From NCBI GenBank assembly GCA_937901485.1, contig CALGTT010000430.1, positions 1 through 14,011 of the forward strand: a stretch of DNA of 14,011 nt, read 5' to 3'. Positions 13,668 through 14,011 of the stretch are shown here, one piece after another (position 1 is the stretch's first letter; every line of letters starts with the position of its first letter). The notes under the pieces are model-generated. The model made no database searches and was not told where the DNA came from. It saw only the letters and a program-made list of their open reading frames with translations. This DNA is from an uncultured Ruminococcus sp. GTDB lineage: Bacteria > Bacillota > Clostridia > Oscillospirales > Ruminococcaceae. Made by a program: the position numbers and the translations under genes.

Positions 13668-14011
13668 ATGGAACCGTTATACAAGAAATACAGCAGTGCG
13701 GAATTTGACGCAAGCGGTCAGATCACAGGATTCCGCCTGCATTATCCGGACAATTTCAATTTTGGTTATGATGTAGTGGATGCCATTGCCGCGGACGAGC
13801 CGGAGAAGCGTGCGGTGGTCTGGTGCGATGATGACGGAAACAGCGGCGTGCTGACCTTCGGGGATATCAGCCGTCTGTCCGCGCAGACTGCAAATTATCT
13901 GGTCAAGCAGGGTGTGCGCAAAGGTGACCGCGTGATGCTGATGCTCAAGCGGCATTATGAATACTGGTACACGATCGTGGCACTGCACAAGATCGGTGCA
14001 GTGGCGATCCC
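13668..14011 (+). CDS. AMP-forming acyl-CoA synthetase, N-terminal part
   Basis: The frame opens at ATG 13668 with GGAGGGG upstream and runs off the window after 114 complete codons. The residues match the N-terminus of the acetyl/medium-chain acyl-CoA synthetases of the ANL (AMP-binding) superfamily: 'FNFGYDVVDAIA', 'RAVVWCDDDG', 'LTFGDISRLSAQTANYL', 'GVRKGDRVMLML' and 'YWYTIVALHKIGAVAIP'. Such enzymes activate a carboxylic acid with ATP to an acyl-adenylate and then to acyl-CoA. The adenylation core motifs lie beyond the window, so the chain-length preference is unknown. Its position beside the FAS II operon suggests a role in fatty acid salvage or in supplying acyl-CoA primers to FabH, but it is transcribed separately. 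Confidence 0.85.
   Translation, partial: MEPLYKKYSSAEFDASGQITGFRLHYPDNFNFGYDVVDAIAADEPEKRAVVWCDDDGNSGVLTFGDISRLSAQTANYLVKQGVRKGDRVMLMLKRHYEYWYTIVALHKIGAVAI

Noticed and set aside
1..14011. CRISPR arrays, insertion sequences, tRNA or rRNA genes
   Set aside because: No regularly spaced repeats, transposase-like proteins with terminal repeats, or tRNA/rRNA-like sequence were seen on either strand.

Overview
The window looks like chromosomal DNA from a moderately GC-rich Clostridia/Oscillospiraceae bacterium, most likely a Ruminococcus relative. Three things point there: a secreted protein ending in a ruminococcal-style type I dockerin, a FabK-based Gram-positive type II fatty acid synthesis (FAS II) cluster, and strong AGGAGG ribosome binding sites throughout. 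This placement is inferred from sequence character; no database search was possible.

Left part (1-5210). The window opens in the 3' end of a nucleoside (uridine) kinase-like gene, closed by a bidirectional terminator. A minus-strand two-gene operon follows: a metallophosphoesterase, then, translationally coupled to it, a large secreted protein combining a DUF4434-type glycoside-hydrolase-like domain, leucine-rich repeats and a dockerin. The operon has a near-consensus promoter (TTGACA-18-TATAAT). Divergent from it is a D-Ala-D-Ala carboxypeptidase (S11)-like membrane protein in which all three active-site motifs are altered. It ends at a hairpin shared with the next, convergent operon.

Middle (5203-6276). 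A minus-strand ECF sigma factor gene overlaps the gene for its probable zinc-finger, single-pass membrane anti-sigma factor. The 227-base region between the sigma gene and fabH holds two oppositely directed copies of the same promoter-like sequence. The copies match at 22 of 36 positions without gaps and share TGTAACA and ACTAA blocks at identical spacing. The simplest reading is that the sigma factor drives both its own operon and the FAS II operon.

Right part (6277-14011). An uninterrupted operon fabH-acpP-fabK-fabD-fabG-fabF-fabZ-accD-accA encodes malonyl-CoA carboxyltransferase, malonyl transfer, condensation, both reductions and dehydration. The biotin carrier (accB) and biotin carboxylase (accC), which sit inside this cluster in streptococci and many clostridia, are missing, and no fabT- or fapR-type regulator gene is present. 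Two intercistronic hairpins lie at the only sizeable gaps (fabH/acpP and fabD/fabG). A separate promoter with an imperfect dyad then drives an AMP-forming acyl-CoA synthetase that runs off the end.

Taken together, the right half is a fatty-acid synthesis and activation island with an envelope-type sigma/anti-sigma switch at its head. The shared promoter motif is the strongest candidate here for an undescribed regulatory system.
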